64,000 nt of DNA from Rhizobium bangladeshense (GCF_017357245.1 NZ_CP071614.1:62001-126000); one strand, 5' to 3'. Shown: positions 1 through 11,356, numbered from the stretch's first letter. Numbers and translations are program-made. Notes: generated by a model not told the origin, from the letters alone.

Positions 1-510
1 GCCGATCGACAGCCCGAACCAGACATTGGCGAAATACATCAGGATCAGCGCCAGCATGAAGTTCGGAATGGCGATGCCGAGAAGGCCGAGGAAGGTCAGC
101 CCGTAATCGCTCCAGCTATACTGGTGCGTCGCCGAATAGATGCCGATCGGAAAGGCGATCAGCCAGGTGAGCAGGATCGTCGTGAAGGAGACGAGGATCG
201 TCAGCCATAGCCGTTCGCCGACCACGTCCGAGACCGGCAGCTGGTATTCGAAGGAATAGCCGAAATCGCCGTGCAGCATGCCGCCGACCCAGTAGAAGTA
301 GCGCACGATCTCCGGCTTGTCGAAGCCGTATTGCTCCCGCATTTCCTCGATTTCCTGGAGGTTGGCAGTCTCGCCGGAAGCGCGCAGCTCCGCGATCTGA
401 CTCTCGAAGAAGTCTCCCGGCGGCAGCTCGATAATGGTGAAAACAAGCGCCGAAATGACGAAGAGCGTCGGCACCATGGCGGCCATGCGCCAGAGAATGT
501 ATCTGAGCAC
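1..510 (-). CDS. ABC transporter permease, peptide/oligosaccharide type (partial, 3' end cut)
   Basis: Inner-membrane channel subunit of the DppB/OppB type. The visible 170 codons start at GTG 510 and read MLRYILWRMAAMVPTLFVIS, a first membrane helix of this family. The sequence continues with the usual periplasmic segment (PPGDF, EQYGFDKP, FGYSFEYQ), then VGERLWLTILVS and further hydrophobic stretches before the window edge. The gene lies 3 bp downstream of the binding-protein stop, so it is the third gene of the transcript that begins with the double ATPase at 4310. A second permease is expected beyond the edge. Homologous subunits occur in the galactoside operon at 54227-56372. The substrate cannot be told from this fragment. 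Confidence 0.85.
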   Translation of the reverse strand, partial: MLRYILWRMAAMVPTLFVISALVFTIIELPPGDFFESQIAELRASGETANLQEIEEMREQYGFDKPEIVRYFYWVGGMLHGDFGYSFEYQLPVSDVVGERLWLTILVSFTTILLTWLIAFPIGIYSATHQYSWSDYGLTFLGLLGIAIPNFMLALILMYFANVWFGLSIG

Positions 511-513
511 GCC

Positions 514-2420
514 TCAGGCCTCCTTGTACCAGAAAACATCCGGCATATAGATGCCGAGATAGGAGGTGGGATCGAAGCCGTAGAGTGCTCTTTCCGGCAG
601 GTTCTGCAGCTTGGCGGAGCGCAGGATCGGCTGCAGCGTGCTGTTGATCAGGCCGATCGAGAAGACCTGCTGCGTATAGAGCGACAGCATTCTGTGCCAG
701 ATCGCCTGACGTTCCTCGAATTTCGCCGTCGAGCCCCATTGTTTGAGAAGATCGACCAGCTCGGCCGCCTCCGGCAGATCGGGCGCCACGCCTTCCTGGC
801 CGGCGGAGAGATAATGCATGCCCCAGAGCGGCCATTGCAGTTGATCGTCGAGCGTCGGCGCAAGGCCGGACGGCGACATGTCGGCCGTCGGCACGCCGTT
901 GTCGAGGCCGTACCAGATCGACATCATGATCGTGCCGCTCATGGCCCGGTTACGGAAGACGTCTCGCTGCGAGGTGCGGGTATAGAGCGCAAGGCCGATA
1001 TCGGCCCAGTGATCGTGCACCAGTTCCAGCACGTCGGTGTCGAGATTGCTTTCGCCGGCGGTCTCGACGGTGATCTCGGCGCGCCGCCCGTCCGGCAGCA
1101 GCCGGATGCCGTCGTCGCCGCGCTTGCTCAGGCCGAGCTCGTCGAGCAGGCGGTTGGCCTCATCGGGATCGAACTTGACGAAGGCGTCGGCATATTCCTG
1201 CTTGAAGAGCGGACTGTCGGGCAGGACCGTATCGGCGCTCGGCGTGCCCAAGCCATAAAAGGCGACCATGTTGATCTCGTGGCGGTTGATCGCCAGCGAC
1301 AGCGCCCGGCGCAGGCGCACGTCGCGGAAAAGGCCGCGCCACACCTCGTCGGCGCAGTTGAGATTCGGCAGGAGCGTGATGCGAGAGCCGCGCGCGACCT
1401 TCCAGAGATTGACCTTGACGGGAAAGCGCTTCTCAGCCTCCTTCAGGAAGGTATAGTCGTTGAAATCGATGCCGGTCGCCTGCAGGTCGGCCTCGCCGGC
1501 ACCGGCCTTGGCGGCAATGATCGACGAAGAAGAGACGTTGAGGACGAAACGATCGAGATAGGGAAGCTGCCTGCCGGTCTCGTCGACGCGATGGAAGAAG
1601 GGGTTGCGCTCGAAGACGAACTGCTCGGCCGGCAGCGCCGTCGTATTGTGCCAGGGATCCAGCGTCGGCAGGTTGGGATTCTCAGGCCGGTAGGAGCGCG
1701 CCATCTTGATGTGAAGATCCTGCCACTTCTTGACGCGGCTCTCCTTCATCATCTGTTCCATCTTCGCCTCGTCCGGCTGGAAATTCTTATGGAACTGCTT
1801 GAGGTAGTGCGCCGGTCCGAAGATGACGAGCGGCTGAGGACCTGCCAAGCTCGGCAGAAACATCGGATTGGGCTTCTCCCAGGTATAACGCACCGTCAGC
1901 GGATCGAGCATCTCGAAGCGCGGCAGATTGCCGTGCGGACGAAGCTCGAGCGCACCGCCGCCCGGCGTCAGCTTGTCGTTCAGGATGACGTCTTCCCACC
2001 AATAGCGGAAATCGTCGGCGGTGAACGGCTGACCGTCGGACCATTTATGGCCTTCGCGCAGCATGAAGGTGAAGACCTTGTCGTCTTCGGCGTAGAAGTC
2101 GGCCAGGATATCGGGCTGGAATTGCAGGTGCTTGTTGTAGCCGATCAGGCGGGAATAGCCGTAGATCGTCATGAAGCGGATGTCGCGCTGGCTGCCGATG
2201 ATGGTGCGCACCGTGCCGCCATAGGCGCCGGGTTCGAGCCCCATCTCCTTCAGATTGACGATGCGCGGGCGGGCGGGAATGCGCTCGGCCATCGGCGGCA
2301 GGCTGCCTGATGTCAGCTTCTCCTTGAGGAATTCCGGTTCGCCCGCCTGTTCGGCGCGAAGGACGGCGGGGGCGATGGCGGCGCCGACAAGGCCGCCCAG
2401 AAAGGTGCGACGCGTCACCA

Positions 2421-2421
<1 letters not shown>
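514..2421 (-). CDS. ABC transporter substrate-binding protein, family 5, Tat-exported
   Basis: Periplasmic solute receptor of 635 aa, a normal length for SBP family 5 (peptides, some oligosaccharides). The N-terminus MVTRRTFLGGLVGAAIAPAV carries a twin-arginine signal (RRTFLGG), followed by a mature domain with family hallmarks: GGTVRTI near residue 68, KWSDGQPFTADDF near 128, and ERNPFFHRVDETGRQLPYLD near 270. The start overlaps the ATPase stop by one base (TGATG), so the two are translationally coupled, and the permease follows 3 bp downstream. The family includes dipeptide, oligopeptide and galactoside receptors. This one resembles AgpA-type proteins more than DppA in its aromatic-rich text, but its ligand is not determinable. 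Confidence 0.9.
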
Positions 2422-4310
<1,889 letters not shown>

Positions 4311-4465
4311 ACCAATGAAATTCCCCAGTCTTCTATGTTCCCGTTAAGGTAACACTATCGTACCGCAAACGGGGTGTCTAGCTGATGACAATCAAGGGGA
4401 AAGGCCGTGTTTCACCATCCCTGTCCGGAAGAAACACGCAGTTTTAGCGGCCGCAACCTTGCGTT

Positions 4466-5809
4466 TTACTGGATGAACTTCTCCATACTTGTGCGCTTGA
4501 CCTGTTTCTTGGCGTCGCGGTGCAGGAGAATGACCTGCTCGGCTTCGGACAGTCCGTTCTGCACGGCCTCGCGGAAGTGTTCATCGACATGAATCTCCGA
4601 GGCCGGGGCGCGCGGCTGCAGCACTGTCACCTTCTGGCGTATGCCGCGCAGTTTCTCCTCGCCGAGCGTCGTCCATTCGCCGCCGCAATAGCCGGCGAAG
4701 GCCTGGCTGGCGACCACTTCGCGGCCGTATTTCTTGGTCAGGATCTGCAAACGCTGCACCTCGTTGACCGCCGAGCCGAAGGCGGAGAAGGTCAGCCGGT
4801 CCTTGAGGCCGACATTGCCGAACATGACATTGCCGACATGCAGGCCGATGCCGTAACCGATCCTGGATAGACCCCTCTCCTCGCGATCGCGGTTGAGTTC
4901 GGCGACCCGTGCTTGCGCCTGGTGCACCGCCGAAAGGGCTGCCTCGCAGGCGATTTTGGACGGGTCTTTGTGACGTCCGCAGGGATAGACGGCCAGGAAG
5001 CCGTCGCCGAGGAAGCTCAGGATCTCGCCGCCATTGCGGTTGAAGGGGGCGGCAATCGCATCGAAGAATTGGTTCAGCGTGTCGATATAGGCCTGCCTGC
5101 CTTCCTTTTCGGCATACATGGTGGATTCGCGCATGTCGCCCATGACGAGGGCCGCACGGATCGTCTCGCCGTCACCGCGGCGAATCTGGCCGTTCAGCAC
5201 CCGTTTGCCGGCGTCGCCGCCGAGATAGGTGGTCAGCATGTTGTTGGCGAGCTTGCCGAGTACCGCCATCTTGGCGGCGACTGCCAGATGGTTCTGCATC
5301 CGGAGCAGCGCGTCGATCATGTCGTCGGTAAAACCGTTATGGTGGTCGGTCGACCAGGAGCCCATCATGCCCTGCACCGAATCGTCGCCGAAGGGCTGCA
5401 CGAAGGCGAGGTAATCGGTCATCCTGTCCTTGCGCAGGTCTTCGAAGATCGGGAATTCGGCCGGCCCTTCCTGCATCAGCCGGCGGCGTATGTGCTGCAG
5501 GTTATTGTCGAGCAGATAATAATAGGGGCTCTGCAGGAAGCGGTCTGGCTTTTGGCCGGCGGGCATGCGGAAGCCCTCGATGGTGACGCCGCTGGCGCGC
5601 CGCCAGGTGAAGCTCAACGCATCGTAGAGTGGATGCAGCATCGAAAAGGTCAGGTGTACGCGCGCGATCGGCAGGCCGGCGGCGGCAAGCCTTTCGCAGA
5701 AGCCGCGCACGATGTTTTCGAGGTCGTCGCCTGCCAGCGAGGAATGCGTCAGCCATTCGGCGACCCGGTCCAATAGGATGGAGGACACGCTGGATTCGAT
5801 CGTGCTCAT
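4466..5809 (-). CDS. Class III adenylate/guanylate cyclase
   Basis: Probable nucleotide cyclase of 447 aa counting from ATG 5809 (MSTIESS). In-frame ATGs lie further upstream, but the protein text becomes atypical there. Residues 1-200 form the N-terminal sensor-like region seen in many rhizobial cyclases (YYYLLDNNLQHIRRRL near 96-111, MMGSWSTDHHNGF near 148-160). The catalytic domain covers about 215-400, with the two metal-binding aspartates visible as D225 in LVMGDMREST and D269 in FLGDGFLAVYP. The FSAFGSAVNEVQRLQ segment aligns with the GDTVNVASRLE region of standard cyclases but lacks the usual aspartate, so nucleotide choice or activity may differ. The gene stands alone between two unrelated units. 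No membrane helices were seen. Confidence 0.85.
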   Translation of the reverse strand: MSTIESSVSSILLDRVAEWLTHSSLAGDDLENIVRGFCERLAAAGLPIARVHLTFSMLHPLYDALSFTWRRASGVTIEGFRMPAGQKPDRFLQSPYYYLLDNNLQHIRRRLMQEGPAEFPIFEDLRKDRMTDYLAFVQPFGDDSVQGMMGSWSTDHHNGFTDDMIDALLRMQNHLAVAAKMAVLGKLANNMLTTYLGGDAGKRVLNGQIRRGDGETIRAALVMGDMRESTMYAEKEGRQAYIDTLNQFFDAIAAPFNRNGGEILSFLGDGFLAVYPCGRHKDPSKIACEAALSAVHQAQARVAELNRDREERGLSRIGYGIGLHVGNVMFGNVGLKDRLTFSAFGSAVNEVQRLQILTKKYGREVVASQAFAGYCGGEWTTLGEEKLRGIRQKVTVLQPRAPASEIHVDEHFREAVQNGLSEAEQVILLHRDAKKQVKRTSMEKFIQ

Positions 5810-6500
5810 TCGCGGTATGATCCTCATAAGGCACGCCATCCCCAAGAGCCAAAAATCCCCAGGCCAGCACATTCTCATGCGCAGGTCACAAGGAAATCAG
5901 GATGTACGAGCGGTAAAATAGTGTCAACGATCTGCCGAAAGCCCGGCAGCGGCGCCCCCTCATTTTCCCCGGTACGGGGATCGGACGGGAAGTCCTTTCT
6001 CGATGGTTCAATATCAAACTCAGATAGGTATGCTGCAAATGCGAAACAATGGGACCCGGAGTTTTTTGTGCGCCCAAGTTGCAGCAAAGGGTGGTTCCGG
6101 GGCATTTCGGCCACACCTCCGGGGGGATTCTGAGGTGGGATATCGGCACGACCAGCTCTCCTCCGCTCTAAGGGCACGGGGTAGGGAAACGTGGCTCGAG
6201 CTGAGCAGACGTCGTGGGAGGCCGATGGAGAGGCGCGCGGCAACGCCTGGGACCAGGAAGGGTGATCCATTGTCCGTTGCGCCGACGTCGAGTTTGGCAG
6301 AAACAGGCCTCCATGCTCCGTCATCCCAGGTCTTGAGCCTGGATCCATGCCTGCTGCTGGCGTGGAGGCCGGCGTGGGTCATCGGGCCAAGCCGAGAACG
6401 ACGGAGCGCGGGGTAGCGCCGCGGAGAATGGGAGCCGGGTTTAATTCCACGCGATCATGCACTAGATCAGCTACCCCTGTTTCGTTTGAGAGATCTCGCC
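5810..6500. other. Long intergenic spacer
   Basis: About 690 bp between the divergent cyclase and UDP-sugar dehydrogenase genes. No reading frame here has convincing protein text; overlapping frames on both strands appear only because stop codons are rare at this GC content. The one recognisable element is the palindromic repeat at 6319-6404. The rest has no clear promoter pair or gene remnant. Confidence 0.6.
6319..6404. repeat. RIME-like palindromic intergenic repeat, copy 1
   Basis: An 86-bp element starting CGTCATCCCAGGTCTTGAGC and ending near AACGACGG, with imperfect inverted termini. It matches the copies at 24434-24520 and 24669-24753 in its CGTCAT, CTTGA and GGATCCAT blocks. Elements of this form are dispersed between genes in rhizobia (RIME-type mosaic elements). 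The assignment is by resemblance only. Confidence 0.6.
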
Positions 6501-7838
6501 TTGGCCACCTCCACCTTCGATACGCTTCTGCAGAAGATCGAAACCCGCGCGGCGCGTGCCGGCATCATCGGGCTCGGCTATGTCGGCCTGCCGCTGGCGA
6601 TCGCCGTGGCGCGCAGCGGCTTTGCGGTCACCGGCTTCGACATCGATCCCGGCAAGATCGTGGCGCTTGAGGGCCGCCGCTCCTATATCGACGCCGTCAG
6701 AAACGAGGCGCTTGCCGCCGAGATCGAGGCGGGCCGGTTCCGGGCGACGACAGATTTTGCCGGCCTTGCCGAATGCGACGTCATCATCATCTGCGTGCCG
6801 ACGCCGCTGACCAAACACCGCGATCCCGATCTTTCCTTCGTAGAGGCGACGTCACGCTCGATCGCCCAGCACCTGCGCCCCGGCCAACTCGTCGCGCTGG
6901 AATCGACCACCTATCCCGGCACAACAGACGACGTGGTGAAGGTCATTCTTGAAGGCACCGGGCTGAAATCCGGCTCGGACTTTTTCGTCGGCTTCTCGCC
7001 CGAGCGCGAGGATCCCGGCAACCAGCACTACCACACGGCCACCATCCCGAAGGTCGTCGCCGGCGACGGGCCCGAGGCGTTGGCCCTGATGAAGGCCTTC
7101 TACGGTGCTGCGGTGTCGACCGTCGTTCCGGTCTCCTCGAATGCGACGGCCGAGGCGGTGAAGCTGACCGAAAACATCTTCCGTTCGGTCAACATCGCTC
7201 TCGTCAACGAGCTGAAGACCGTCTATGCGGCGATGGGTATCGATGTCTGGGAAGTGATTGACGCGGCCAAGACGAAGCCCTTCGGATACATGCCCTTCTA
7301 TCCTGGCCCGGGCCTTGGCGGCCATTGCATCCCGATCGATCCCTTTTACCTCACGTGGAAATCACGCGAATACGAGCTGCCGACCCGCTTCATCGAGCTT
7401 GCAGGCGAGATCAATTCGGCAATGCCGCGTTATGTCGTCGGCAAGCTTGCCGAAGCGCTCGATATGCGCGCCGGCAAGGCGCTGAGCCGCAGCCGTGTGC
7501 TTGTGCTGGGGCTCGCCTACAAGAAGAACGTCGCCGATATAAGAGAGAGCCCGTCCCTGCGGCTGATCGAGATCATCGAGGAACGCGGCGGCCGCGCCGA
7601 TTACCACGACCCCTTCGTCACCGAAATTCCGCCGACGCGCGAATACCAGGCGCTGAAGGGGCGGAAGTCGGTGGCGCTGACGCCGGAGGCGGTGGCCGGC
7701 TATGATGCCGTTCTGGTCGCAACGGATCATGACAGGGTCGATTATGCGGCGCTTGCTAAAACTGCTTCGCTGATCGTCGACACCCGCAACGTCTTTGACC
7801 GGCTTGGCCTTGCGACGGATCACGTCATCAAGGCGTGA
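6501..7838 (+). CDS. UDP-glucose/UDP-N-acetylglucosamine 6-dehydrogenase family (WbpA/TviB-like)
   Basis: Cytosolic enzyme that oxidises C6 of a UDP-sugar to the uronic acid using two NAD+, supplying polysaccharide precursors. The N-terminal Rossmann motif GIIGLGYVGLPLA is followed by SPEREDPGN and EAVKLTENIFRSVNIALVNE. The catalytic cysteine is in GPGLGGHCIPIDPFYL and the C-terminal domain begins at VLGLAYKKNVADIRESP. The text fits the UDP-HexNAc dehydrogenase branch better than the short UDP-glucose enzymes. I prefer TTG 6501 because GAGAGA lies about 7 bases upstream; TTG 6486 is also in frame but has no ribosome site. The gene is alone, with no glycan cluster next to it, so its polymer is unknown. 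Confidence 0.9.
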   Translation: MATSTFDTLLQKIETRAARAGIIGLGYVGLPLAIAVARSGFAVTGFDIDPGKIVALEGRRSYIDAVRNEALAAEIEAGRFRATTDFAGLAECDVIIICVPTPLTKHRDPDLSFVEATSRSIAQHLRPGQLVALESTTYPGTTDDVVKVILEGTGLKSGSDFFVGFSPEREDPGNQHYHTATIPKVVAGDGPEALALMKAFYGAAVSTVVPVSSNATAEAVKLTENIFRSVNIALVNELKTVYAAMGIDVWEVIDAAKTKPFGYMPFYPGPGLGGHCIPIDPFYLTWKSREYELPTRFIELAGEINSAMPRYVVGKLAEALDMRAGKALSRSRVLVLGLAYKKNVADIRESPSLRLIEIIEERGGRADYHDPFVTEIPPTREYQALKGRKSVALTPEAVAGYDAVLVATDHDRVDYAALAKTASLIVDTRNVFDRLGLATDHVIKA

Positions 7839-7874
7839 CGGGAACCCAACCTGGCATTTGACTTTCGAGAAATC

Positions 7875-7892
7875 TGTACATATATCTGTACG
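7875..7892. promoter_or_regulatory. Probable YefM operator (paired TGTACA boxes)
   Basis: TGTACA at 7875-7880 and TGTACG at 7887-7892, 12 bp centre to centre, 57 bp before the antitoxin start. The E. coli YefM-YoeB operator is known to use TGTACA hexamers at this spacing, so autoregulation by the downstream pair is a strong inference. Confidence 0.7.
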
Positions 7893-7949
7893 CTCGATAG
7901 CGAAAACCGCTGCACTTCCTGCGCGGCGCTTCTCAGAAAGGGGTGCTCG

Positions 7950-8201
7950 ATGGCACATGTTCGTTTGACGGAGTTCCGACAGAACATCGCAACCTATTTT
8001 GATCAGGTCCTGTCTTCCCGCGCTCCTCTGCTCGTGACTCGTCAAGGTTCGGAAGCAATGGTGTTGATTGCCGAAAGCGAGTACGAAAGCATGCAAGAGA
8101 CTTTGCACCTGCTCTCGACCCCCGCCAATTCTGCCCGGCTACGCGAAAGTATTGGGCAGCTTCGTAGCGGGCAGGGGATAGAGAAAGATCCAACTCTTTG
8201 A
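7950..8201 (+). CDS. yefM: YefM/Phd-family antitoxin
   Basis: An 83-aa antitoxin that should bind its operator through the N-terminal half and neutralise YoeB through the C-terminal half. The family N-terminus is clear: MAHVRLTEFRQNIATYFDQV, then PLLVTRQGSEAMVLIAESEYESMQETLHLL. The ribosome site AGAAAGG (7935-7941) precedes the ATG. The stop is one base before the toxin start, the usual arrangement for dosage coupling. Operator hexamers upstream fit negative autoregulation. Confidence 0.92.
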   Translation: MAHVRLTEFRQNIATYFDQVLSSRAPLLVTRQGSEAMVLIAESEYESMQETLHLLSTPANSARLRESIGQLRSGQGIEKDPTL

Positions 8202-8202
8202 C

Positions 8203-8475
8203 ATGAAGTTGCTCTGGACCCCAAATTCCTGGGAAGAATACGAATACTGGCAGAAAACCGACCAGAAGTTGGTCGAGAAAATCAACGAGCTGCTCAGGGA
8301 TACCAAAAGGTCGCCCTTTAAAGGTCTTGGCAAGCCAGAGCCGCTGAAGGGAGATCTTTCCGGATTTTGGTCACGGCGCATCCTTGGAGAGCATCGGCTC
8401 GTGTACTGTGTGACAGGCAAGGGTGCCAGTCAGCAGTTGGAAATTATCCAGTGCCGATTTCATTACGAAAAATAA
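8203..8475 (+). CDS. yoeB: YoeB-family toxin, ribosome-dependent mRNA interferase
   Basis: A 90-aa toxin expected to cleave mRNA in the ribosomal A site. The sequence is close to E. coli YoeB throughout: MKLLWTPNSWEEYEYWQKTD, KINELLRDTKRSPFKGLGKP, EPLKGDLSGFWSRRI and EHRLVY. The C-terminal RFHY keeps the catalytic His-Tyr ending (H83-Y84 in the E. coli protein), and the conserved Glu and Arg of the active site fall in the EPLK and SRRI blocks. It appears intact and translatable, one base after the antitoxin stop. Confidence 0.94.
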   Translation: MKLLWTPNSWEEYEYWQKTDQKLVEKINELLRDTKRSPFKGLGKPEPLKGDLSGFWSRRILGEHRLVYCVTGKGASQQLEIIQCRFHYEK

Positions 8476-8507
8476 TGTTCGACGATGCTCGCGGTCGCCT
8501 TTTGCGC

Positions 8508-9680
8508 CTACGATACGGTCGCTGTTGAAAGCGATTTGCCCGTCATCCGGCTGGCGGCCACTGCATAACCGCCGGCGGCGCCATCGATGAAATGCATGTG
8601 GTCGCGCGAGACCGGCGTCGGCACGAAGCAGGTCATCAGCGCCGAGGATTGCCGATGCAGGCCGTAGCGGACAACGCCCTTTGCCTGCGCTTCCTCCAGC
8701 AGCGTTTCGATCCGTTTCAGATGTTCGGCATCGACGTCGACCGTCATCTTCAGCCCGTCGTCGAATTTACGGAAATCGGAATTGCCGGCGACGTCGCGTT
8801 TGTAACGGCGCGCATCAAAGCGGCCGAGGCGAATGCCGAGCCTGTGGCACGCCAGGACGATGGCGAGTTGCAGGAAGATGATGAGCTTCTGCCGCAGCCG
8901 CCTGCCGGCCGGGGCGGTGGCCCTGGCCTCGCGGTTGATGCCCTTCAGCGAGAAGGCGAATTTGGGGCCGTCGGCTGGCACCGGGTGGCTGCCCCGGTTC
9001 TGCTCGGAGGTAATGGCGACGATGCCGTTGACGAGGTCGCGGAAGTCTTCGCCCGGCCGGCCTTCGCCGGGCACGGCGATGATCGAGACGATCTCGCCGT
9101 TCTCGGCTGCAATCGGGCTCCACCGGCAGGAAAGGCCGGTAAGATCCGGCCGCGTTCCTGGGGCGGCGCGCCCGATGCCATATCGGCCGAGCTTCATCTG
9201 CCTTTCCGCCCAGCTCGTGCCGCCTCCCGAAAACATCGCATAGGTCACGTAGGGGCTCGCGGAATAGCGTGCCACGCGCACATCGAGGCCGGCGGCGCGG
9301 GTATCGGCGACCGGCACGATAGCTACACGCAGCATCAGGCCGAGATCCTCCTCGACCCAGACCTGCACGGCGGCGAGCGCATCCCGCGCCGTCTTCTCCA
9401 GCGAACCCGGCAGCGCGATCAGCGCACCGTCGCCGCCGAAGACGAAGGGATAGTCGCCCTGGCCGACGGCATTCAGGACAGCCGATATGACGCTGGCGCC
9501 CGCCATGTTGACGTCCTTGTACCGCCCTCCGGCGATCGCCTGCGTCGAGCCGACTATATCGGCAAGCGCCAGCACCCATCCCTCCGGCAGCGGCCGGTAG
9601 TTGCCGGCATCGGTCACGCCCTCGAAGGCGCTGAAGAGCGGCACGCTTGCAAAGAATTCTTCGTCGGTCACAATTGTCAT
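8508..9680 (-). CDS. DUF3095 family, adenylate-cyclase-like protein
   Basis: 390 aa from ATG 9680 (MTIVTDEEFF), which I prefer because text upstream of it is not family-like. The first half resembles a nucleotide-cyclase fold: WVLALADIVGSTQAIAGGRY has the position and flavour of the first metal-binding strand and FVFGGDGALIALPG that of the second. A C-terminal region (KLIIFLQLAIVLACHRLGIR, then KFDDGLKMTVDV) is typical of DUF3095. Whether it makes a cyclic nucleotide is unknown. It is divergent from the methyltransferase at 9805, with 124 bp between the starts. The window has two further cyclases at 4466 and 14221. Confidence 0.8.
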   Translation of the reverse strand: MTIVTDEEFFASVPLFSAFEGVTDAGNYRPLPEGWVLALADIVGSTQAIAGGRYKDVNMAGASVISAVLNAVGQGDYPFVFGGDGALIALPGSLEKTARDALAAVQVWVEEDLGLMLRVAIVPVADTRAAGLDVRVARYSASPYVTYAMFSGGGTSWAERQMKLGRYGIGRAAPGTRPDLTGLSCRWSPIAAENGEIVSIIAVPGEGRPGEDFRDLVNGIVAITSEQNRGSHPVPADGPKFAFSLKGINREARATAPAGRRLRQKLIIFLQLAIVLACHRLGIRLGRFDARRYKRDVAGNSDFRKFDDGLKMTVDVDAEHLKRIETLLEEAQAKGVVRYGLHRQSSALMTCFVPTPVSRDHMHFIDGAAGGYAVAASRMTGKSLSTATVS

Positions 9681-9804
9681 GTCATCGACCTTAGCACAGA
9701 CCCATGTCGCTGCTGCAACGCCAAATCCCATATACGGCAATCGACTTGGCAAGGTTTCATGTGTTAGCACGCGCTCACGATTTTCATCACGGATACGGAT
9801 TTCG

Positions 9805-10284
9805 ATGAGCCGCCTCGATAGCTTCATTCGCCGGTTGACGGCCCAACGCGACATTCTGAACGCAATCACCGATCTGGTGGGGGAAATGGAAGGGCCGGTG
9901 CTGGAGTTCGGCCTCGGGAACGGCCGCACCTATGATCACCTGCGTGAGAAATTCCCCGGCCGCCGCATCATCGCTTTCGATTGGGAGGTTCGCTCCTACT
10001 CGGCCTCGACCCCGGCGCCGGACGATATGGTCACCGGCAATATCCGCGACTCCGGCCAAGCCTTCCTCGGCATCGGCGCTGCTCTCGCCCATGCCGACAT
10101 CGGCACCGGTCACGACGAGATCGACGCGGTGACGCTCACCTGGCTGCCGCAGTTGATGGCCGGCGTGCTCGCACCAGACGGTATCGCGGTCAGCGGTCTG
10201 CCGCTGGAGCATCCGGAGCTTGCAGCGCTGCCGCTGCCGGAGGGGATCAAGGAAGGGCGGTATTTTCTGTATCGGAGGGTGTGA
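9805..10284 (+). CDS. Small class I SAM-dependent methyltransferase-like protein
   Basis: 159 aa from ATG 9805. VLEFGLGNGRTYDHLREKFP (about residues 32-51) is a SAM-binding motif I, followed by IIAFDWEVRSY, an acidic motif II equivalent. It is shorter than most class I enzymes and lacks a clear substrate domain, so the substrate is unknown. It is divergent from the DUF3095 gene and 96 bp upstream of the GFA gene on the same strand. Confidence 0.7.
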   Translation: MSRLDSFIRRLTAQRDILNAITDLVGEMEGPVLEFGLGNGRTYDHLREKFPGRRIIAFDWEVRSYSASTPAPDDMVTGNIRDSGQAFLGIGAALAHADIGTGHDEIDAVTLTWLPQLMAGVLAPDGIAVSGLPLEHPELAALPLPEGIKEGRYFLYRRV

Positions 10285-10380
10285 GGCGTCCGAAGCGGGC
10301 TGGCAATAGCGTTCGCGACGAGGTCAAATTCACCTGAAAGGGCGCCGGACTCTTTTTTGGCAGGTTGGAGGAGGAGAAAA

Positions 10381-10926
10381 ATGAAACGTCTCGAAATTGA
10401 AGTGAGCGGCGGCTGCCAGTGCGGTGCGGTGCGCTACCACGCAACCGCCATGTTCGACAATTCGCATCTCTGCCATTGCCGCATGTGCCAGAAGGCCTCG
10501 GGCAACATCTTTGCCGCGCTCGTCGCCGCCCCCGACGATGCGCTCACCTGGGAACGCGGCAAGCCGAGCGTCTGGAAGAGCTCGGAGCTTGTCGAGCGCG
10601 GCTTCTGCGCCAATTGCGGCACGCCATTGTTCTTCCATCACCTTGAAAACGGCCGCACCAACCTGATGATCGGTTCGCTCGACAATCCGCACTCTTTTCC
10701 GCCGCTTGCCAATACCTGCACCGAGAACATGGTGACATGGTTCGATACGATCACGAGCATCGAAAATACCGGAGCGACCGAAAACAACGGCGCCGACTGG
10801 GCCGCGGCGATCAAGGAGAGCAACAACCAGCACCCCGATCGCGATACTGCCTCATGGAAGGTGAGGGGCGTGACGGCTGAGTCCTACCGGCAGCATCCGC
10901 TCACGAGGCACAAGAATAGGTCGTAG
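10381..10926 (+). CDS. GFA-family zinc protein (glutathione-dependent formaldehyde-activating-like)
   Basis: 181 aa with the GFA/CENP-V zinc fold. Cysteine ligands are visible in GGCQCGAVRYHA, HCRMCQKASG and GFCANCGTPLF. Family members add glutathione to formaldehyde or have unassigned roles; there is no direct evidence for either here. ATG 10381 is preceded by an excellent ribosome site (GGAGGAGG at 10367-10374). The 3' end overlaps the convergent Rrf2 gene by 26 bp. The window holds a second, shorter GFA gene at 18970. Confidence 0.85.
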   Translation: MKRLEIEVSGGCQCGAVRYHATAMFDNSHLCHCRMCQKASGNIFAALVAAPDDALTWERGKPSVWKSSELVERGFCANCGTPLFFHHLENGRTNLMIGSLDNPHSFPPLANTCTENMVTWFDTITSIENTGATENNGADWAAAIKESNNQHPDRDTASWKVRGVTAESYRQHPLTRHKNRS

Positions 10927-11356
10927 CTGAGCGCGCCGTCAGTTTTGCCTCGAACTCAGCGGCGATTTCCTCCAGCGTCACGCTGCCCAGCCGTCTCAGC
11001 AACAGGGCCTCAGCCTCCTTCATCGCGTCTGCCAACGCGTTATTCACCGCCTGTTCGACCAGACATTCGGGCTGATCATCGGCGGGGCCGATGGCGAAGA
11101 CGTGGGGGTCGCCGAGGGCGTTGTAGACGTCTAGCAGGGTGATCTCGGACAAAGGCCGCACCAGCGTCCAACCGCCGCCGTGGCCTTTTTCTGAACGCAC
11201 ATAACCCTGTTGGCGAAGCCCGGCCATGGTGCGGCGGACGACGACGGGATTGGTGTTCAGCATCTTTGCAATCATTTCGGAGGTCGCCGAATGCTCATGC
11301 CGATCCATGTGGATCAGCACGTGCAGCATGCGGGAAAGGCGGCTGTCGTTGCGCAT
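10901..11356 (-). CDS. Rrf2-family transcriptional regulator
   Basis: 151-aa winged-helix regulator. MRNDSRLSRMLHVLIHMDRH, then ATSEMIAKMLNTNPVVVRRTMAGLRQQGYV is the helix-turn-helix and GHGGGWTL the wing typical of Rrf2. Only one cysteine lies in the region (DQPECLVEQAV) where IscR/NsrR members carry a three-cysteine Fe-S site, so it is more likely a cluster-free, possibly thiol-based sensor. It is divergent from the flavoprotein at 11490, the likely target, with 133 bp between the starts. Confidence 0.88.
   Translation of the reverse strand: MRNDSRLSRMLHVLIHMDRHEHSATSEMIAKMLNTNPVVVRRTMAGLRQQGYVRSEKGHGGGWTLVRPLSEITLLDVYNALGDPHVFAIGPADDQPECLVEQAVNNALADAMKEAEALLLRRLGSVTLEEIAAEFEAKLTARSATTYSCAS

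Noticed and set aside
271..2310. A 679-codon plus-strand frame
   Set aside because: Opposite the Tat-exported binding protein; composition is typical of an antisense frame.
5875..6416. Overlapping frames on both strands in the spacer before the UDP-sugar dehydrogenase
   Set aside because: They run through a palindromic repeat (giving DPGSRPGMTE-like text) and have no recognisable domain.
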